A DNA stretch of 6,469 nt, taken from assembly GCA_021296055.1 (NCBI GenBank), contig JAGWBE010000047.1, forward strand, positions 2,490 through 8,958. Reading direction: 5' to 3'. The stretch's first letter is position 1. Each line of letters opens with the position of its first letter. The position numbers and the translations under genes were made by a program. The notes beneath the pieces are model-generated. The model was not told where the DNA came from. It searched no databases and worked only from the letters and a program-made list of their open reading frames with translations. Source of the DNA: Dehalococcoidia bacterium. Lineage in GTDB: Bacteria; Chloroflexota; Dehalococcoidia; Lucifugimonadales; Australimonadaceae. Of this stretch, positions 5,359 to 6,469 are shown piece by piece.

Positions 5359-5487
5359 ATGGGCGGCGTCCGTGCGGCGCACGGCGCGTTCGTCCTAGCC
5401 CTCCTCGGCTACGAGCGGGTATGTCTGTACGACGCCTCCATGGCCGAGTGGGCCAACCGCGACGACACGCCCCTCGCCCTGCCGTAG
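5359..5487 (+). pseudogene. Detached copy of the rhodanese C-terminus (42 codons)
   Basis: From ATG at 5359-5361 the frame reads MGGVRAAHGAFVLALLGYER, then VCLYDASMAEWANRDDTPLALP and TAG. This is the rhodanese segment that follows the catalytic residue, without the catalytic residue or the rest of the protein. Compared with the copy attached to the gene it differs at 7 bases: five are silent (including TAA versus TAG) and two give I/V and M/L. That pattern means the sequence drifted while coding was under selection, so it probably came from a working rhodanese gene. A weak GGAG lies five bases before the ATG, so a 42-residue peptide could be made, but an orphan active-site loop fragment has no known function. 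Best read as the displaced 3' end of a rhodanese gene. Confidence 0.8.
5361..5487 (+). repeat. Direct repeat, copy 2 of the rhodanese 3' end
   Basis: The partner of 4554-4680, offset by 807 bp, 120 of 127 positions identical and without gaps. The left boundary is sharp: homology ends at GGGCGGC, and the preceding bases (CTCCGAT) do not match the TACTGACA of copy 1. Between the copies lie 680 bp with the HicB-like module. Confidence 0.95.
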
Positions 5488-5504
5488 CCCCCCGCACGCA
5501 AGAA

Positions 5505-5526
5505 GCCCCCGCGCTGCGGCGGGGGC
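5505..5526 (-). terminator. Hairpin terminator between convergent genes
   Basis: GCCCCCGC (5505-5512) and GCGGGGGC (5519-5526) form an 8-bp GC stem with a 6-nt loop. On the minus strand it is followed by TTCTTGC, a short T-rich tail, 36 bases beyond the peroxiredoxin stop. It may also stop plus-strand transcripts leaving the repeat copy, so it is probably bidirectional. Confidence 0.7.
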
Positions 5527-5561
5527 CTCCGGTTGCGTTGCGGTATGCGCCTTGCGCGGGC

Positions 5562-6224
5562 TTACGCGCTCGGGTCGGGAACCTTCCGCAGGTAGGGCTT
5601 CACCGTCTCCCAGCCGCCGGGGAAGAGCTCCTTCGCCGCCTCATTGTTCACGGCGGGGACGATGATGACGTCCTCGCCCTTCTGCCAGCTGGCGGGCGTC
5701 GCCACCTTGGAGTTGGCCGTGAGCTGGACGGAGTCGATGACGCGGAGCAACTCCTCGAAGTTGCGCCCCGAGCTCATCGGGTAGGTGAGGGACATCTTCA
5801 CCTTCTTGTCCGGGCCGATGAGGAAGACGGAGCGGACGGTCGCGTTGTCCGCCGCCGTGCGCCCCTGCGCCGAGTCGCCCGCGTCCCCCGGCAGCATGTC
5901 GTACATCTTGGCCACCTCGAGGTGGTCGTCGGCGATGAGCGGGTAGGTGAGGGGGGCGCCCGCCAGCTCCTCGATGTCGCTCGCCCAGCGCTGGTGGTCG
6001 TCGACGCTGTCGACACTGAGGCCGATGACCTTGCAGTTGCGCTTGGCGAACTCGCCGCTGAGCTTCGCCACATAGGCCAGTTCGGTCGCGCAGACGGGCG
6101 TGAAGTCCTTGGGGTGCGAGAACAGCATCGCGTAGCCATCGCCGATCCACTCGTGGAAGTTGATCTGCCCCTGCGACGTGTCCGCCGTAAAGTCAGGCGC
6201 GGTGTCGTTGATGCGCACTGCCAT
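5562..6224 (-). CDS. 1-Cys peroxiredoxin (Prx6/AhpC-TSA family)
   Basis: A cytoplasmic thiol peroxidase that reduces hydrogen peroxide and organic peroxides. The 220 residues are the normal Prx6-type length. The thioredoxin-like fold carries the peroxidatic site PKDFTPVC (P38, T42, C45) and the conserved Arg near R131 (ATVRSVFLIGPDKKV). GLSVDSVDDHQRW (67-79) and the C-terminal FPGGWETVKPYLR (about 201-213) are typical of the Prx6 group. The only other Cys, C64, is not at a usual resolving position, which fits a 1-Cys mechanism that needs an external reductant. The start is fixed by AAGGAGG seven bases before the ATG. It is monocistronic in this window, convergent with the rhodanese-repeat region and followed by a hairpin terminator. 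No operator for a peroxide regulator could be recognised. Confidence 0.95.
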   Translation of the reverse strand: MAVRINDTAPDFTADTSQGQINFHEWIGDGYAMLFSHPKDFTPVCATELAYVAKLSGEFAKRNCKVIGLSVDSVDDHQRWASDIEELAGAPLTYPLIADDHLEVAKMYDMLPGDAGDSAQGRTAADNATVRSVFLIGPDKKVKMSLTYPMSSGRNFEELLRVIDSVQLTANSKVATPASWQKGEDVIIVPAVNNEAAKELFPGGWETVKPYLRKVPDPSA

Positions 6225-6231
6225 ATGGTCG

Positions 6232-6238
6232 CCTCCTT
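6232..6238 (-). promoter_or_regulatory. Ribosome binding site of the peroxiredoxin gene
   Basis: AAGGAGG on the minus strand, seven bases before ATG at 6222-6224: a strong Shine-Dalgarno, consistent with an abundant protein. Confidence 0.8.
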
Positions 6239-6259
6239 GTTGCTTGCGTGCTTTCCCAT

Positions 6260-6268
6260 AGCCTACCA
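6260..6268 (-). promoter_or_regulatory. Possible extended -10 of the peroxiredoxin gene
   Basis: On the minus strand TGG directly precedes TAGGCT, resembling an extended -10 (TGn plus hexamer) about 35 bases before the ATG. No convincing -35 was found. Weak evidence. Confidence 0.22.
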
Positions 6269-6334
6269 GAACCCGCGCCCTCCGGCAGCAACCGCCCTCG
6301 CTCCTCCTCCGCTTGCCCTAAGGCCCCCTCCATT

Positions 6335-6358
6335 CGCCCTGAGGGAATTCGAAGGGCG
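6335..6358. repeat. Short inverted repeat upstream of the peroxiredoxin gene
   Basis: CGCCCT (6335-6340) and AGGGCG (6353-6358) flank a 12-nt spacer containing GAATTC. It could form a small hairpin or be an operator half-site pair. No regulator is recognisable, and chance is a fair explanation. Confidence 0.25.
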
Positions 6359-6390
6359 CCCCCTCTTCTCCGTCGTTCCTGCTCCCCATC

Positions 6391-6420
6391 CGTCACCCCC
6401 GCGAAAGCGGGGGCCTCGAC
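6391..6420. repeat. Dispersed-repeat-type palindrome (CGTCACCCCCGCGAAAGCGG type)
   Basis: CCCCCGC (6396-6402) and GCGGGGG (6407-6413) form a perfect 7-bp stem with a GAAA loop, preceded by CGTCA. It looks like a GC-rich version of the intergenic palindrome CGTCATTCCCGCGAAAGCGG that recurs in many bacterial genomes. In one frame it gives the familiar spurious peptide PAFAGVT. It may act as a terminator or a REP-like or miniature mobile element. Apart from this and the elements above, I see no gene between 6225 and the right edge. Confidence 0.6.
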
Positions 6421-6469
6421 GCGAGGCGCCCCGCATCCCCCTGCCCCGTCCCGACGCACACGGGGAAGG

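Noticed and set aside
6193..6459. Minus-strand open frame at the right edge containing PAFAGVT
   Set aside because: This peptide is a known artefact of translating the dispersed palindrome, and the frame overlaps the peroxiredoxin start.

Overview
The window is GC-rich DNA from a free-living bacterium. It carries housekeeping genes, stress genes and small toxin-antitoxin-like modules packed closely together. The single-chain (alpha-2 type) glycyl-tRNA synthetase, the clan AA aspartyl protease, the high GC content and the GC-rich intergenic palindromes would fit a Chloroflexota (Dehalococcoidia/SAR202-like) genome. That placement is an inference, and no marker here fixes the taxon.

Left half, minus strand, transcribed right to left from about 3760: glycyl-tRNA synthetase (glyS), an intact small HicB-type antitoxin 30 nt downstream and in the same frame, an overlapping hicA toxin gene broken by a 1-nt frameshift, an unexplained 3' gene fragment, a retropepsin-like aspartyl protease, and an SbcD/Mre11-type nuclease. 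A hairpin lies just after the sbcD stop, followed by a cluster of palindromes at the left edge.

Centre and right, plus strand from 3853: a two-domain thiosulfate sulfurtransferase (rhodanese) whose frame meets UGA exactly at the catalytic cysteine codon and then continues as a normal rhodanese C-terminus to residue 275. A hairpin fitting the general bacterial SECIS layout starts right after the UGA. This is the main candidate discovery: a selenocysteine rhodanese, or else a gene knocked out at its active-site codon. About 130 nt after the full-length stop comes a two-gene module: a HicB-like protein coupled by TGATG to a small second gene that has an in-frame amber codon. A second copy of the rhodanese C-terminal coding sequence follows (127 bp, 120 identical, 5 of 7 differences synonymous). 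The module is therefore bracketed by 127-bp direct repeats whose left boundary falls at the rhodanese active site. This looks like the footprint of a cassette or element inserted at the 3' end of the rhodanese gene.

Right end, minus strand: a 1-Cys peroxiredoxin converging on the repeat copy, separated from it by a strong hairpin terminator. The upstream region holds a dispersed-repeat-type palindrome near the right edge. Rhodanese and peroxiredoxin could share a sulfur/peroxide stress theme, but nothing in the sequence shows that they are co-regulated.
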